Below are positions 52,678 to 62,124 of a stretch of 64,000 nucleotides of DNA, in pieces. The stretch is from Duganella qianjiadongensis (GTDB lineage: Bacteria > Pseudomonadota > Gammaproteobacteria > Burkholderiales > Burkholderiaceae_D). Each line of letters starts with the position of its first letter. The stretch's first letter is position 1. The translations under genes were made by a program, and so were the position numbers. The notes beneath the pieces are model-generated. The model was given only the letters and a program-made list of their open reading frames with translations. It was not told where the DNA came from and did not search any database. The stretch is taken from the NCBI RefSeq assembly GCF_009857915.1, contig NZ_WWCM01000007.1, positions 1 through 64,000 of the forward strand. The letters run 5' to 3'.

Positions 52678-53757
52678 TTACAGCGCAACAGGCAGCATTT
52701 CCAGTACCTCGTTAATTGCCACCACTATCGAATGCGGATCATCTACTTCGATATTGTGATGCGTGTTAGGCACGACGCGATGTCGTCCACGCGTCGATAA
52801 CGCCGTGGTCTGGTCATGCAAGGCCAGCAGCACATATTGGTCCTCCTGCGGGAAGGGAGATTCCATGTCCACCAGGCCGTGACTTAAGACTATCAGCGGT
52901 AAATTGCCGAGGGCATTTTTCTTGCCAAATATTCGGCTGTATTGTGCATCAAGCGCTGGATTATTCGCGATAACGCAGTTCAGCGCTTCCGATGCCTGGG
53001 CGGCCTGATACACATATCGCACCTGTAGCGTCTGGCGATGCTGAGCGATCAAAGATCCCAAAGGCTGCCGCACAGGATCGGTGCACTGTTTATACAGATC
53101 CGAAAGAGGATCGAGGTCCTGCTTTTTGGCCGCGTCCACGCAGACTTGGAAGTGGGCGAGCCAGGCTGACGGGCCATTTTCTTCCGCATACATTTTATTA
53201 AAGGTAGCGGCGCCGAATTTCGCAGTGACCACCGGGCGGGCCCGCTCCAGTTCTAACTCTTCCGTGGGATCAACTAGAACCACACCTGCCACTTCGGATG
53301 GGTAGGTGGCCGCAAACAGCTTCATATTAAAGCCACCCAGGGAGTGTCCTACCAACACAACAGGGCTATGGATGCCTGCTGCCTTCATCAGATTACGTAA
53401 ATCTTCGACTACGTTGAACGGTGTACTGGGGCGAGCGGACGGATCGCTATATCCCATGCCGGCGCGGTCATAGGTGCAGGCGCGTGTGCGGCTGGCGATT
53501 TGCGGCTGCACCAGGGCCCATATGCTCGACCAATCGCTGAGACCGGCGTCAAAAATTACCGTTGTCGCTCCTTCGCCACGGCAATACAAGTGCATTTTTC
53601 TGCCGCCACCCACATCCAGCAGCGTGTGGGGGCGGACGAAGTCCTGGGCTATTTCCGGCGCGAGTTCGACGACTGTGGCGGGTTCGGCTCGGACAAACGG
53701 GGATAACAATAACAGGCCTAAGGCCGTACTACACAATGCAGCTTTGGAGAAAATCAT
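52678..53757 (-). CDS. Exported alpha/beta hydrolase
   Basis: 359 residues with signal peptide (ALCSTALGLLLLSPFVRA). The core has VIFDAGLSDWSS, YDRAGMGYSDPS, nucleophile GHSLGGF, and the terminal His in NTHHNIE. The sequence resembles secreted hydrolases acting on small hydrophobic substrates. It is the only gene of its transcript. Confidence 0.85.
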   Translation of the reverse strand: MIFSKAALCSTALGLLLLSPFVRAEPATVVELAPEIAQDFVRPHTLLDVGGGRKMHLYCRGEGATTVIFDAGLSDWSSIWALVQPQIASRTRACTYDRAGMGYSDPSARPSTPFNVVEDLRNLMKAAGIHSPVVLVGHSLGGFNMKLFAATYPSEVAGVVLVDPTEELELERARPVVTAKFGAATFNKMYAEENGPSAWLAHFQVCVDAAKKQDLDPLSDLYKQCTDPVRQPLGSLIAQHRQTLQVRYVYQAAQASEALNCVIANNPALDAQYSRIFGKKNALGNLPLIVLSHGLVDMESPFPQEDQYVLLALHDQTTALSTRGRHRVVPNTHHNIEVDDPHSIVVAINEVLEMLPVAL

Positions 53758-53919
53758 ATGGGCTTTCTTCGGCGTTGTATGAACCGATTAATGCTATTGA
53801 TGAGGGAAACCGCCTGGATAAATCAATGCCACGTCAGCTCGATATAATTTTGCTTATCTCCATGAACTGCATGCATGGGACTCGTACGGCGGCGCCTGGC
53901 TGGAGCGAGCGCCGGCCGT

Positions 53920-54702
53920 TTATGGCTTTACGAACTTGAGCGTCATGCGGTCGCTCTCGCCGATGGCCAGGTACTTGTCGCGCTCAACTGCGCCGTTAGT
54001 CAGGGTGGGCGGCAGCGCCCACACACCGCCTTGGTGGTCGGCCTTGTCCTGAGGATTGGCGTTGATCTCGGATTTGCCGACCAGCCTGAAGCCGGCGCTC
54101 TCGGCCATCCGGATCACATACGATTCGTGGACGTAGCCGCTGGTGGCGCTGGCATCCTGCGGCATGGCTTCCGGCAGGCGGTGGTCAGTCACGCCCAGCA
54201 TGCCGCCGGGCTTCAGGCTGGTGTAGAGCGCCTTGAACATGTCCTTGACCTTATCGTCGCCCAGCTCGACGAAGTTGTGCACGTTGCGGAAGGTGAGCAC
54301 CATGTCGACGCTGTTTGCCGGGGCAAAATTGTAGATGGCCTTGGGCGGACTGAAGGCGCCCCGCACAACCTTGTCATAGACCGCAGGGTTGGACTCCAGC
54401 AAGGTTTTGGAGATGAGGCCGGCGCTGATCAGCTTGCCATCCTGACGCAGATAGGGTGCCAGAATCTCGGTGTACCAGCCGCCTTCCGGCAGCAGTTCGA
54501 CCACCGTCATGGTGGGCTTGATGCCGAAGAAAGTGAGCGTTTCGTAAGGATGGCGCCAGCTATCGCGCGCCACGTTGGTGCCACTCCGGTGCTTGCCTGC
54601 AATGGCCGTGCGCAGCTGGGCATCGTCGGCCACATCGGCGGCCTGCGCGAGGCCGGCTAGGCTGCAGGCCAGCAAGCCGGCGGCCAGGATGAAGCTCTTC
54701 AT
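53920..54702 (-). CDS. Exported methyltransferase-like protein
   Basis: 260 residues with a clear Sec signal peptide (SFILAAGLLACSLAGLAQA). The mature part has a class I Rossmann-type methyltransferase order, starting TMTVVELLPEGGWYTEILAPYL in place of the usual E/D-x-G-x-G-x-G and later PGGMLGVTDHR. SAM is not normally found in the periplasm. Either another ligand is used, or the protein moonlights after export. Similar exported proteins are annotated widely; the function is not known to me. Confidence 0.75.
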   Translation of the reverse strand: MKSFILAAGLLACSLAGLAQAADVADDAQLRTAIAGKHRSGTNVARDSWRHPYETLTFFGIKPTMTVVELLPEGGWYTEILAPYLRQDGKLISAGLISKTLLESNPAVYDKVVRGAFSPPKAIYNFAPANSVDMVLTFRNVHNFVELGDDKVKDMFKALYTSLKPGGMLGVTDHRLPEAMPQDASATSGYVHESYVIRMAESAGFRLVGKSEINANPQDKADHQGGVWALPPTLTNGAVERDKYLAIGESDRMTLKFVKP

Positions 54703-54961
54703 TGTGTCGTCTCCAGGATCGATGGCAGCGGCTCCATGCCGTGCGCCCGGCCATCATCGATCATGCCCTACTTGTCGTCAAGTTAATATTTCCGTGCGCG
54801 AGCCTACTGCCGACCGGCCGGGCACATCGCGGCACCATTTATCGGAGTAATGGCCGCCAGCGGCGCGGAGGCGTGCTTTAGGCAGGCGGCATGTGATCCA
54901 GGGGGCTCCATAAAAATCCAGCCCGGCATCCCTGAAGACGGGTGCCGGCAGGATGCCGCGC

Positions 54962-55396
54962 TCACTCCGCCGGAATATATCTAAGGTGGCCGGCAATCAA
55001 AGCCGCACTACCAGCTGGCCTGTCCTTGGGGTGTAGCGCGCCTTCGTTGACGGGAACCAGCTCAAAGTCAAACGGGCTGATCCCCTCCAGGCATGCCACA
55101 TTGACCCCATACTGCTCGGGCTGGGAACGGCGCTGATGATGCGTGTAGATGCCGCATTTCGAGCAAAAATAATGCCGCGCCTGCCCGGTGTTGAACTGGT
55201 ATAGCACCAGTGCATCCTGTCCTGCGGTGAAGTGTATGTCCGCCAGATTTGCCGACACGGCAACTGCTCCCCGCATGCGGCAATATGAGCAGTTGCAGCG
55301 CCGGGCGGTGTGCAATCCATCGGTGAGCCTGACGCGAAATTTTACCGTGCCGCAATGGCAGGCAGCGTCAATTTCCTTGATATCCTTGTTCAACAT
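54962..55396 (-). CDS. GFA-family (glutathione-dependent formaldehyde-activating-like) zinc protein
   Basis: 144 residues from ATG at 55394-55396, which has a ribosome site (AGGAA); in-frame starts to 55465 lack one. The GFA/CENP-V zinc sites are C-H-C-G in AACHCGTVKF, CNCSYCRM and FCSKCGIYTHHQ. The family binds zinc and sometimes glutathione adducts. A substrate is not assigned. Confidence 0.88.
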   Translation of the reverse strand: MLNKDIKEIDAACHCGTVKFRVRLTDGLHTARRCNCSYCRMRGAVAVSANLADIHFTAGQDALVLYQFNTGQARHYFCSKCGIYTHHQRRSQPEQYGVNVACLEGISPFDFELVPVNEGALHPKDRPAGSAALIAGHLRYIPAE

Positions 55397-55557
55397 TTTG
55401 CTGGGTTCCTGCTGTTCTAAAGTTGCCATGGGCCTGCTGGGAGCGCTGCAGGCCTGCGTGCCCACCGCTTGCCGGACCGGCTGCCAAACATCAGCCTCAG
55501 CATAGCAGTAGCGCGGTGGGGAAAAGCTCTCCGATAGTCACGCTGTTACGGGCAGTA

Positions 55558-55589
55558 AGCAGGCAGTGAGCAGGCAGTGAGCAGGCAGA
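55558..55589. repeat. Short tandem repeat, 11-bp unit
   Basis: AGCAGGCAGTG occurs at 55558-55568 and 55569-55579, with a third partial copy from 55580. It lies between the GFA gene start region and sbcB end and is not coding. It could be polymorphic by slippage. Confidence 0.8.
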
Positions 55590-55614
55590 CTGGCAGACGC
55601 GTGATCTGTACATT

Positions 55615-57057
55615 TTAGTGGGCCGGGGCGACGAGTTCCGCGTACTCGTACAGTTCGGCCAGTATCTGCTCGCTACGCTCATCGGCTTCCTGCTGCAGAT
55701 GGTCGATCTCGCCGAAGAACTGGTCGATGCTGCGTACGCCGCCGGCGCCCTCGTAGAAGCGGGCGGCGCGGTGCTGCTCCCAGTGTTCCATTTCCGTTTC
55801 CGACAGCGTCTCCGGGAAATTGCGCGCGCGGTAGCGGAACAGCAGTTCGCTCAGGCGCCCATCGCTGAACGCTGGCGCAGCCGCCGCCAGCCGGGCCGGG
55901 CTTTCTTTGCGCAGGCTGTCGAGCAGGCGGCGGTCATCCTTGCTGACGAAACCGTTGTAGAGGTCTTCATCCACATCGAGCGGGGCAGCGGCAGGGCGGT
56001 AGAACACGTCCTGCCAGATCGCGTCCATATTCGGCCCCGCGGCGGCCAGTGCGGCGTTGGCCTTGCCCTGTTCCAGATCGAGCCCCCACTTGGCGGCCAT
56101 GACTGGCGACAGCGTCTTCAGATTCGCTACCAGCATCGGCGATTTATTCAGGTGCACGCTCTTGACGGGCAGACGCGTCATCCCTTCCGGCATGGCGTCG
56201 CTGCGCGTGAAGATGCGGGTGCGGATGGTGTCGGCATCGAGCGCGAACAGTTCGCGCGGATCATGAGCGCAGTCCCACACGATCAGTTCGTTCTTGTTGG
56301 TGGGATGGGATGCCAGCGGATACACCAGCGCCAGACAGCCCCGCTCTGCGGGGAACATGCCCGACACGTGCAGGAAGGGCTGGCGCAGGGCCGGTGCCAG
56401 ATGCAGGCCCACTTCATCGGCCACGCGGTCTTTTTTGTGCAGGGCCAGGCAGAAATCGAACAGCTTGGGCTGGTGCTGGCGGATCAGGCGGGCCAGCGCA
56501 ATGGTGGCGCGCACGTCGGACAGCGCATCGTGCGCCGCTTCGTGTACCAGACCATTGGCACGCGCCAGATCTTCCAGCTTGAAACTGGGCTTGCCGTCTT
56601 CTTTGGTGGGCCAGACGATGCCTTCGGGGCGCAGCGCATAGGTCATGCGCACTACGTCGAGCAGGTCCCAGCGGCCGCACTGGTTCTGCCATTCGCGCGC
56701 ATACGGATCGATCAGATTGCGCCAGAACATGAAGCGGGTAATCTCGTCGTCGAAGCGGATGGTGTTGTAGCCCACCCCTATGGTGCCGGGCTGGGAAAAC
56801 GCCTGCTCGATGGTGGCGGCGAATTGGTATTCGGGCACGCCCCACTCCAGACACTGCTGCGGCGTGATGCCGGTAATCAGACAGGATTGCGGATCGGGCA
56901 GAAAATCATTGGCCGGTTTGCAGTACAACATGATCGGATCGCCGATTTCGTTGAGGGCCGCATCGGTGCGGATGGCGGCGAACTGGGCTGGCCGGTCGCG
57001 GCGCGTATTGGCGCCGAAGGTTTCGTAGTCGTGCCAGAGAAAAGTTGTTATGCTCAT
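55615..57057 (-). CDS. sbcB: Exodeoxyribonuclease I
   Basis: 480 residues. 3'-5' single-strand exonuclease in recombination and mismatch repair. The DEDDh active site is visible: HDYETFG (D10, E12), the second Asp in GYNTIRFDDEITRFMFWRNL, and HDALSDVRATIALA. The C-terminal SH3-like and helical domains fit E. coli ExoI in size. It is monocistronic with the divergent DUF5610 gene beyond. Confidence 0.95.
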   Translation of the reverse strand: MSITTFLWHDYETFGANTRRDRPAQFAAIRTDAALNEIGDPIMLYCKPANDFLPDPQSCLITGITPQQCLEWGVPEYQFAATIEQAFSQPGTIGVGYNTIRFDDEITRFMFWRNLIDPYAREWQNQCGRWDLLDVVRMTYALRPEGIVWPTKEDGKPSFKLEDLARANGLVHEAAHDALSDVRATIALARLIRQHQPKLFDFCLALHKKDRVADEVGLHLAPALRQPFLHVSGMFPAERGCLALVYPLASHPTNKNELIVWDCAHDPRELFALDADTIRTRIFTRSDAMPEGMTRLPVKSVHLNKSPMLVANLKTLSPVMAAKWGLDLEQGKANAALAAAGPNMDAIWQDVFYRPAAAPLDVDEDLYNGFVSKDDRRLLDSLRKESPARLAAAAPAFSDGRLSELLFRYRARNFPETLSETEMEHWEQHRAARFYEGAGGVRSIDQFFGEIDHLQQEADERSEQILAELYEYAELVAPAH

Positions 57058-57124
57058 AGGGTACGGTCAAGTTATTCATTATTCTGCCGATCATGACAGG
57101 ATATCCCTCTGCAGGAGGCAGATC

Positions 57125-57706
57125 ATGGCAACTCCATTATCGGCAACTCAGGGCGGCACGGCGACCGCCTCCAATGTTCCTGTTACAGCCCCAGACGGCA
57201 GCCAGCCGCCACGCACGGCCAGCGCCAGGGCGCAGCTGAACCAGTCTATCGTACAGGCGTCGCTCACGGTAGCGCTGAATTCTGCCAACGAGCCGCTGTC
57301 GGTGGTGCTGAAAACGGCACTAACCGGCATTAACGAGGCGCTCAAGGACGATTTCGGCGACAACGCTATCCAGAACGCCGTGGCGCAGGATAATACGCCG
57401 GAAGGCACGGCGAGCCGCATTGTAGCGCTGTCCACCGCGTTTTACGATGCTTTCAAACAGCAGCACCCGGGCGAGGACGGCGGCGCCGTGCTCGACAAGT
57501 TCATGGCCACGCTGAAACGGGGCGTGGATCAGGGCTTCAAAGAGGCGCGCGCTGTGCTGGACGGCTTGAAAGTGCTGCATGGCGACGTTGCCAGCAACAT
57601 CGACAAGACCTACGATCTGGTACAGCAAGGCTATGCCGACTTCGCCGCCGCACAGCGGGCGCAGCCAGCATCGGCGGCCGGTTCAGCTTCCAATTCCGCG
57701 CCTTAG
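57125..57706 (+). CDS. DUF5610-domain protein
   Basis: 193 residues. The ATG at 57125 has a strong ribosome site (AGGAGG). The conserved part is TASRIVALSTAFYDAFKQQH then PGEDGGAVLDKFMATLKRGV and LDGLKVLHGDVASNID, which I recognise as DUF5610. It is a soluble protein with Ala/Ser-rich, low-complexity ends and no signal peptide. Its last bases overlap the end of the convergent GGDEF gene. Role unknown. Confidence 0.78.
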   Translation: MATPLSATQGGTATASNVPVTAPDGSQPPRTASARAQLNQSIVQASLTVALNSANEPLSVVLKTALTGINEALKDDFGDNAIQNAVAQDNTPEGTASRIVALSTAFYDAFKQQHPGEDGGAVLDKFMATLKRGVDQGFKEARAVLDGLKVLHGDVASNIDKTYDLVQQGYADFAAAQRAQPASAAGSASNSAP

Positions 57707-58710
57707 GCTGCCGGCACGGCAGGTAGCGGCGTCGCTACTTCATGCTGGGCCACACAGTTGCGGCCCTGCGCCTTGGCGCGGTATAGCGCGGCGTCGGCGT
57801 TGGCGATCAGAGTCTGCTCGTCCTCGCCCGCCTGCAGGCTGGCGACGCCGAACGAGGCGGTGATGTGCGGCAGCGGCTGGCGCATATCGGCAAACACCTG
57901 CGCCTGACGCATGCGCTCGCACAGGCGCTCGGCCACAGCTACGGCGACTTTTTCGCTGGTGTCGGGCAGCAGCACCATCATTTCCTCGCCACCGTAGCGG
58001 ACCGCGAAGTCGGTCGGGCGCAGCGCGCTGCCCAGCACACTGGCGGCAGTGCGCAGGGCCTGATCGCCGGCCAGATGGCCGTGCGTATCATTGAAGCGCT
58101 TGAAGTGGTCGAGATCGATCATGATCAGGGCCAGCGGCGCATGCGAACCCTGTGCCGTCGCCACCATGGTGGGCAGCAGGTCGTTGAGCCAGGAACGGTT
58201 GTACAGGTCGGTCAGGCCGTCGATCATGGACAGCTGGCGGTAGAACTCGCCCAGCTTCTGGCGCCGCCGCAGCTGCGCATTGGCGGCGCGGATGCGGAAT
58301 GACAGCAGGCGCAGCAGATTGCGCGCCAGTACATGCGATTCGTCGATCAACTGCCATACCAGTTCCGCATTGATCATCAGCACATCGGTTTCTTCCAGCG
58401 CCGTGATGGCATTCAGATTGGCCTCCTCGTCCAGCACCGCCTGTTCGCCCACACTTTCGCCCGGCAGTATCTTGCTGATGGTGCCATCGGCCATGCCGGT
58501 ACGGGTGTCGGTGGCCACGGCCAGCGCACCGCGCAGCACGATATACAGGTGGGCGATCTGCGATTCGGCGATGTGTTCATCAGCGGCCAGCCGCATGATG
58601 GGGCAGGGGGCCAGCAGTCTGGCCATGGCCTCAGCGTCGGTGGAATTGCGCAGCAGCTGCAGATCGCTGATCTGGTAGGACGATGCGCCGAAGGTGCTGA
58701 TGTGTTTCAA
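57703..58710 (-). CDS. Cyclic-nucleotide-binding-like domain plus GGDEF diguanylate cyclase
   Basis: 335 residues. The N-terminal domain (about 20-140) resembles a cNMP-binding cupin (YIVLRGALAVATDTRTG, ILPGESVGEQAVLDEEANL), and a GGDEF domain follows (about 165-320): LTDLYNRSWLND, DLDHFKRFNDTHGHLAGDQAL and the active loop GGEEM. An inhibitory site RPTD lies five residues before the loop, so product feedback is expected. It likely makes c-di-GMP in response to a small ligand or charge state. It is an ordinary stand-alone signalling gene, relevant here because a MshEN-like protein is encoded at 39 kb. Confidence 0.88.
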   Translation of the reverse strand: MKHISTFGASSYQISDLQLLRNSTDAEAMARLLAPCPIMRLAADEHIAESQIAHLYIVLRGALAVATDTRTGMADGTISKILPGESVGEQAVLDEEANLNAITALEETDVLMINAELVWQLIDESHVLARNLLRLLSFRIRAANAQLRRRQKLGEFYRQLSMIDGLTDLYNRSWLNDLLPTMVATAQGSHAPLALIMIDLDHFKRFNDTHGHLAGDQALRTAASVLGSALRPTDFAVRYGGEEMMVLLPDTSEKVAVAVAERLCERMRQAQVFADMRQPLPHITASFGVASLQAGEDEQTLIANADAALYRAKAQGRNCVAQHEVATPLPAVPAA

Positions 58711-58854
58711 TGTGGTCTTTCAGGATGCTAGTTGAGTCGCCCGATTATCATAGCTGAACTGCCTGTCAGCCTGTGTAAATTTTGTTCAGTAAGTTGTTGC
58801 ATGATCTATCGGGCGGTGCTCCAATACCGCCTTTAAGCTTAGGGAAAGCCCGCC

Positions 58855-59643
58855 ATGGAATGGACAGACGCAGTGGGAACCGTGCATCGTGCTGCGGCCG
58901 ATGCGCGCATCGTGTCGCTGGTACCTTCGATTACGGAAATGCTGTGCGACTTCGGGCTGGCTGGCCAGCTGGTGGGACGCACCGGCTTCTGCATCCACCC
59001 CAGCGAAATCGTGCAGGATATTGCCAAGGTGGGCGGCACCAAGGATGTCAATATCGACAAGATCCGCAAGCTGGCACCTACCCATCTGGTGGTGAATATC
59101 GATGAAAACGAAAAGCCCACGGTCGAACAGCTGGCCGAATTCATTCCCCATGTGGTGGTGACGCATCCGGTGGCGCCGCGCGACAATCTGGCGCTGGCCC
59201 GTCTGCTCGGTGGCGTGTTCTGCCGCGAGCAGGAGGCGGCAGCATGGTGTGCCGATTTCGAAGCGGAATATGCGCGCCTGCGCGCCATGCCGCCAGCGGC
59301 TGCGCGCACGGTGCTGTACTGCATCTGGCAGGACCCGTGGATGACGGTATCGGGCGATACCTATATTGCCCGCATGCTGGCCGAAATCGGCTGGCAGCTG
59401 CCGGCTCAGTTGCAGGGCTATGCCATCCGCTATCCGGAATTTAGCTGGGCGCCGGAATTGCTGGCGCAGATCGATGGCGTGCTGCTGTCGAGCGAACCGT
59501 ATCGATTCACGCAAGCGCATGCAGCTGTGCTGGCACAGCAGATCGGCAAGCCGGTGCAACTGGTGGATGGGGAGATGCTGTCGTGGTATGGCAGCAGAGC
59601 GCTGCAGGGTTTGCGCTATTTGCAGGAGCTAGCAGGGCGCTAG
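58855..59643 (+). CDS. BtuF-like helical-backbone metal-receptor protein without signal peptide
   Basis: 262 residues. Fold and motifs of cobalamin or Fe-chelate binding proteins: RIVSLVPSITEMLCDFGLAG then LVGRTGFCIHP, KVGGTKDVNIDKIRKLAPTH. It has no N-terminal signal, so it would stay in the cytoplasm, unlike BtuF. The Cys in GFCIHP and CREQE are unusual. The family includes cytoplasmic members of unknown role; no btuCD genes are near. Confidence 0.8.
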   Translation: MEWTDAVGTVHRAAADARIVSLVPSITEMLCDFGLAGQLVGRTGFCIHPSEIVQDIAKVGGTKDVNIDKIRKLAPTHLVVNIDENEKPTVEQLAEFIPHVVVTHPVAPRDNLALARLLGGVFCREQEAAAWCADFEAEYARLRAMPPAAARTVLYCIWQDPWMTVSGDTYIARMLAEIGWQLPAQLQGYAIRYPEFSWAPELLAQIDGVLLSSEPYRFTQAHAAVLAQQIGKPVQLVDGEMLSWYGSRALQGLRYLQELAGR

Positions 59644-59661
59644 CTCCGTGGTGAAGCCGGC

Positions 59662-60012
59662 TTATTCGACGTCGGCTTCGATGGCTACGCCGTTGTGACG
59701 TTTATCCTGCAGACGACCCAGCGCGCTATCGACCGCGCGTTTGAGTTTTTCGGCAGCACCGCCGATGGCCTGATGCAGGGTGGCAGCGTGGTCGCTGACA
59801 GCGATCGGTGGCAGACCCGTGACGCGGGCTTCCAGCATGCAGCGGTTGTCGCCGTCGGCCGATTTCTGGACCAGATTGTCGCTCAGATGCACTTCGACGC
59901 GATTGATTTGTTCGCCGAATCGTTGGAGCGCATTCTTCACGACAGTTTGTACGTGCTCATCGAGACCGGCATGACGTTCGATGGTTTTGTCGGCATGGAT
60001 AATGATTTGCAT
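59662..60012 (-). CDS. Ribosome hibernation promoting factor/RaiA family
   Basis: 116 residues. Short HPF-type protein that binds the small-subunit decoding region and stalls idle ribosomes. The fold is seen in MQIIIHADKTIERHAGLDEH, RVEVHLSDNL and a basic C-terminal helix (LHQAIGGAAEKLKRAVDSAL then GRLQDKR). It lacks the long C-terminal dimerisation domain of long HPF. It resembles standalone short forms in related betaproteobacteria. Confidence 0.82.
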   Translation of the reverse strand: MQIIIHADKTIERHAGLDEHVQTVVKNALQRFGEQINRVEVHLSDNLVQKSADGDNRCMLEARVTGLPPIAVSDHAATLHQAIGGAAEKLKRAVDSALGRLQDKRHNGVAIEADVE

Positions 60013-60119
60013 ATGCTTGCTCCTTGTTGTTGAACTGCGATTTCATCTTACTCCTTTTTTGCTCAGGCGGGCGCCTGGCTGCGCTCAGATGGGCTTAGGT
60101 AAGACTTAAGCAGGACGGT

Positions 60120-60791
60120 CTAGCCGTTAATCAGCGAGGCACCGATATTGATCGACAGACCCAGCACGGCAAGGTTGTAGAAGAAGCACAGCACCGACTG
60201 GCACAGCACGACTTTACGCAGTGCGCGGCTATGCACGCTCACATCGGCGGTCTGCGCGGCCACGCAGATGGTGAACGAGAAGTAGAGAAAATCCCAGTAG
60301 TTGGGTGTCAGATTCTGCTCGGGGAACTGCAGTACCGGCTGCGCTGCCTCACTGCCGCTGCGATTGATGTAAAACAGATGGGCATAGTGCGAGCAGTACA
60401 TGGTGCCTATCATGAACCACGATCCCGTCAGCGTCAGTACCACGAAGCCGTAGTGGTAGGCCATGGCGGCCGCTGGCAGATTTTTCAGTACCGACAACTG
60501 AGACACGATGGCGGCCAGACTGGCCAGTATCAGCAGCGACAGCATGGCGAGGATGACCGGTCCTTTTTCATCCTGCCGGCAGGCCGTGCGGCGGATGTCG
60601 TGATGGTCGGCGCGCGCCATCATCAGCGCCATCATCGCCAGATAGCTCCACACCGTGACATTCCATGCCGTCAGCAAACAGGTCAGCAGCGGCCAGCTGG
60701 CCGGCAGCAGCAGACCGGTGGCTATGCCCAGCCCCAGTGCAGCGCTCAGGTGCGGACGGGTGTGGAGGATGCCCGGCAGCGGTAGTCTCAT
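60120..60791 (-). CDS. DUF1345-family membrane protein
   Basis: 223 residues from ATG at 60789-60791, with a ribosome site (AGGAGAG) and overlapping the upstream MFS stop by ATGA. Membrane segments span LGIATGLLLPASWPLL, VWSYLAMMALMMARADHH, ILAMLSLLILASLAAIVS and a C-terminal set. The DUF1345 signature is YWDFLYFSFTICVAAQTADV. Family function is unknown. It is cotranscribed with the MFS gene. Confidence 0.85.
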   Translation of the reverse strand: MRLPLPGILHTRPHLSAALGLGIATGLLLPASWPLLTCLLTAWNVTVWSYLAMMALMMARADHHDIRRTACRQDEKGPVILAMLSLLILASLAAIVSQLSVLKNLPAAAMAYHYGFVVLTLTGSWFMIGTMYCSHYAHLFYINRSGSEAAQPVLQFPEQNLTPNYWDFLYFSFTICVAAQTADVSVHSRALRKVVLCQSVLCFFYNLAVLGLSINIGASLING

Positions 60792-62059
60792 GATCTCTCC
60801 TCGTGCGGGAAACGGTCCATACGCGACAGGACAGGGAATAGCACGCTCCACAGCCCCGTCACCACCAGCGTGGCGGCGCCGCCGAACAGCACGGCGCGGG
60901 TCAGGCCCATCCAGCCGGCGGTCAGGCCCGATTCGAATTCGCCCAGCTCATTGGAGGCGCCGATGAAGACGGAGTTGACGGCACTGACGCGGCCGCGGAT
61001 GGCATCCGGCGTTTCGTACTGAACCAGCAGGTGGCGCACGTACACGCTGATCATATCGCCAGCGCCCATCAGGAACAGTGCGGCCAGCGCGACGACGAAG
61101 GTGGTAGTGGAGCCCAGCACCAGCGTGCAGACGCCGAACACGGCCACGCCGCCCAGCATCCACGCCCCCACGCGGCGCGTGATGGGGAAGAAGGTCAGCG
61201 TGATCGAGCAGACGGCGGCGCCTATGCCGGGCGCGGTGCGCAGCATGCCCAGACCGGTGGGCCCCACATGCAGCACATCATGCGCCAGTGCGGGCAGCAG
61301 GGCCGTGGCGCCGCCGAACAGCACGGCAAACAGGTCGAGCGAAATGGCGCCCAGGATCACCGGCCTGGACCAGACGAAGCGCAGGCCTTCCAGTACGGTG
61401 TGCCAGGTGGCCGGTTCGCGGTGACTGGCCTGCGGCGCCGGTCTGGTCAGGCACATCAGCAGCACGGCGGCCAGCAGCAAGCCTGATGAAATCAGATAAA
61501 CCGTTTTCGGCCCGGCCAGATACAGCAGACCGCCCAGTGTAGGGCCGAGTATGATGGCCAGATGGAAGCTGGAAGAACTCAGTGCCACGGCCTTGCTGAA
61601 GCTCTCCGGCGGCACCAGATTGACCAGCATGGCCTGCGTAGCGGGGCCCATGAAAGCACGCGCGCTACCGAACAATACCAGCACGGCGAAGACCGGCCAC
61701 ACCGTGCTCAGGCCCGCCAGTGTAAAGGCCAGTAGCAGCAGACCGCACAGCAGCTGCGCGGCCAGTGCCAGCGCCACCAGATTGCGCCGGTTGTAGCGGT
61801 CGGCCGCATGGCCGGCCAGCAGTATCAGCAGCAGGAATGGGGCAAACTGGGCCAGTCCGATCAGGCCCAGATCGAACAGATCGTGCGTCATGGCATACAC
61901 CTGCCAGCCGATGGCGACATTCTGCATCTGCACGGCCAGTGTGCCCAGCGTGCGGGCCGACAGGTAGAAGGCGAAATTGCGGTGGCGCAGAACGCTGAAA
62001 CCGTTGCGCGATGTGGTGCTGCCGTTGTTACTGGCGGAAGTGGAGCTACTGTCTGACAT
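60788..62059 (-). CDS. MFS exporter (EntS/MFS_3 type)
   Basis: 423 residues, about 12 membrane helices. The N-terminal FSVLRHRNFAFYLSARTLGT then MQNVAIGWQVY is typical of the MFS_3 branch that contains the enterobactin exporter EntS. DRYNRRNLVAL is the loop 2-3 motif, with PDAIRGRVSAVNSVFIGASN later. The substrate is unassigned and no siderophore genes are present. Coupled to the DUF1345 gene. Confidence 0.85.
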   Translation of the reverse strand: MSDSSSTSASNNGSTTSRNGFSVLRHRNFAFYLSARTLGTLAVQMQNVAIGWQVYAMTHDLFDLGLIGLAQFAPFLLLILLAGHAADRYNRRNLVALALAAQLLCGLLLLAFTLAGLSTVWPVFAVLVLFGSARAFMGPATQAMLVNLVPPESFSKAVALSSSSFHLAIILGPTLGGLLYLAGPKTVYLISSGLLLAAVLLMCLTRPAPQASHREPATWHTVLEGLRFVWSRPVILGAISLDLFAVLFGGATALLPALAHDVLHVGPTGLGMLRTAPGIGAAVCSITLTFFPITRRVGAWMLGGVAVFGVCTLVLGSTTTFVVALAALFLMGAGDMISVYVRHLLVQYETPDAIRGRVSAVNSVFIGASNELGEFESGLTAGWMGLTRAVLFGGAATLVVTGLWSVLFPVLSRMDRFPHEERS

Positions 62060-62124
62060 GGGCGCTTTCAGGGCGCCGCGCCGGATGGCGCGGCATCCGT
62101 GACGGCGCCCGCTAGGGGGATAAC

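Noticed and set aside
58738..58815. Long-range inverted repeat CGCCCGAT / ATCGGGCG before the BtuF-like gene
   Set aside because: Arms are only 8 bp and 62 bp apart; likely chance in GC-rich DNA.
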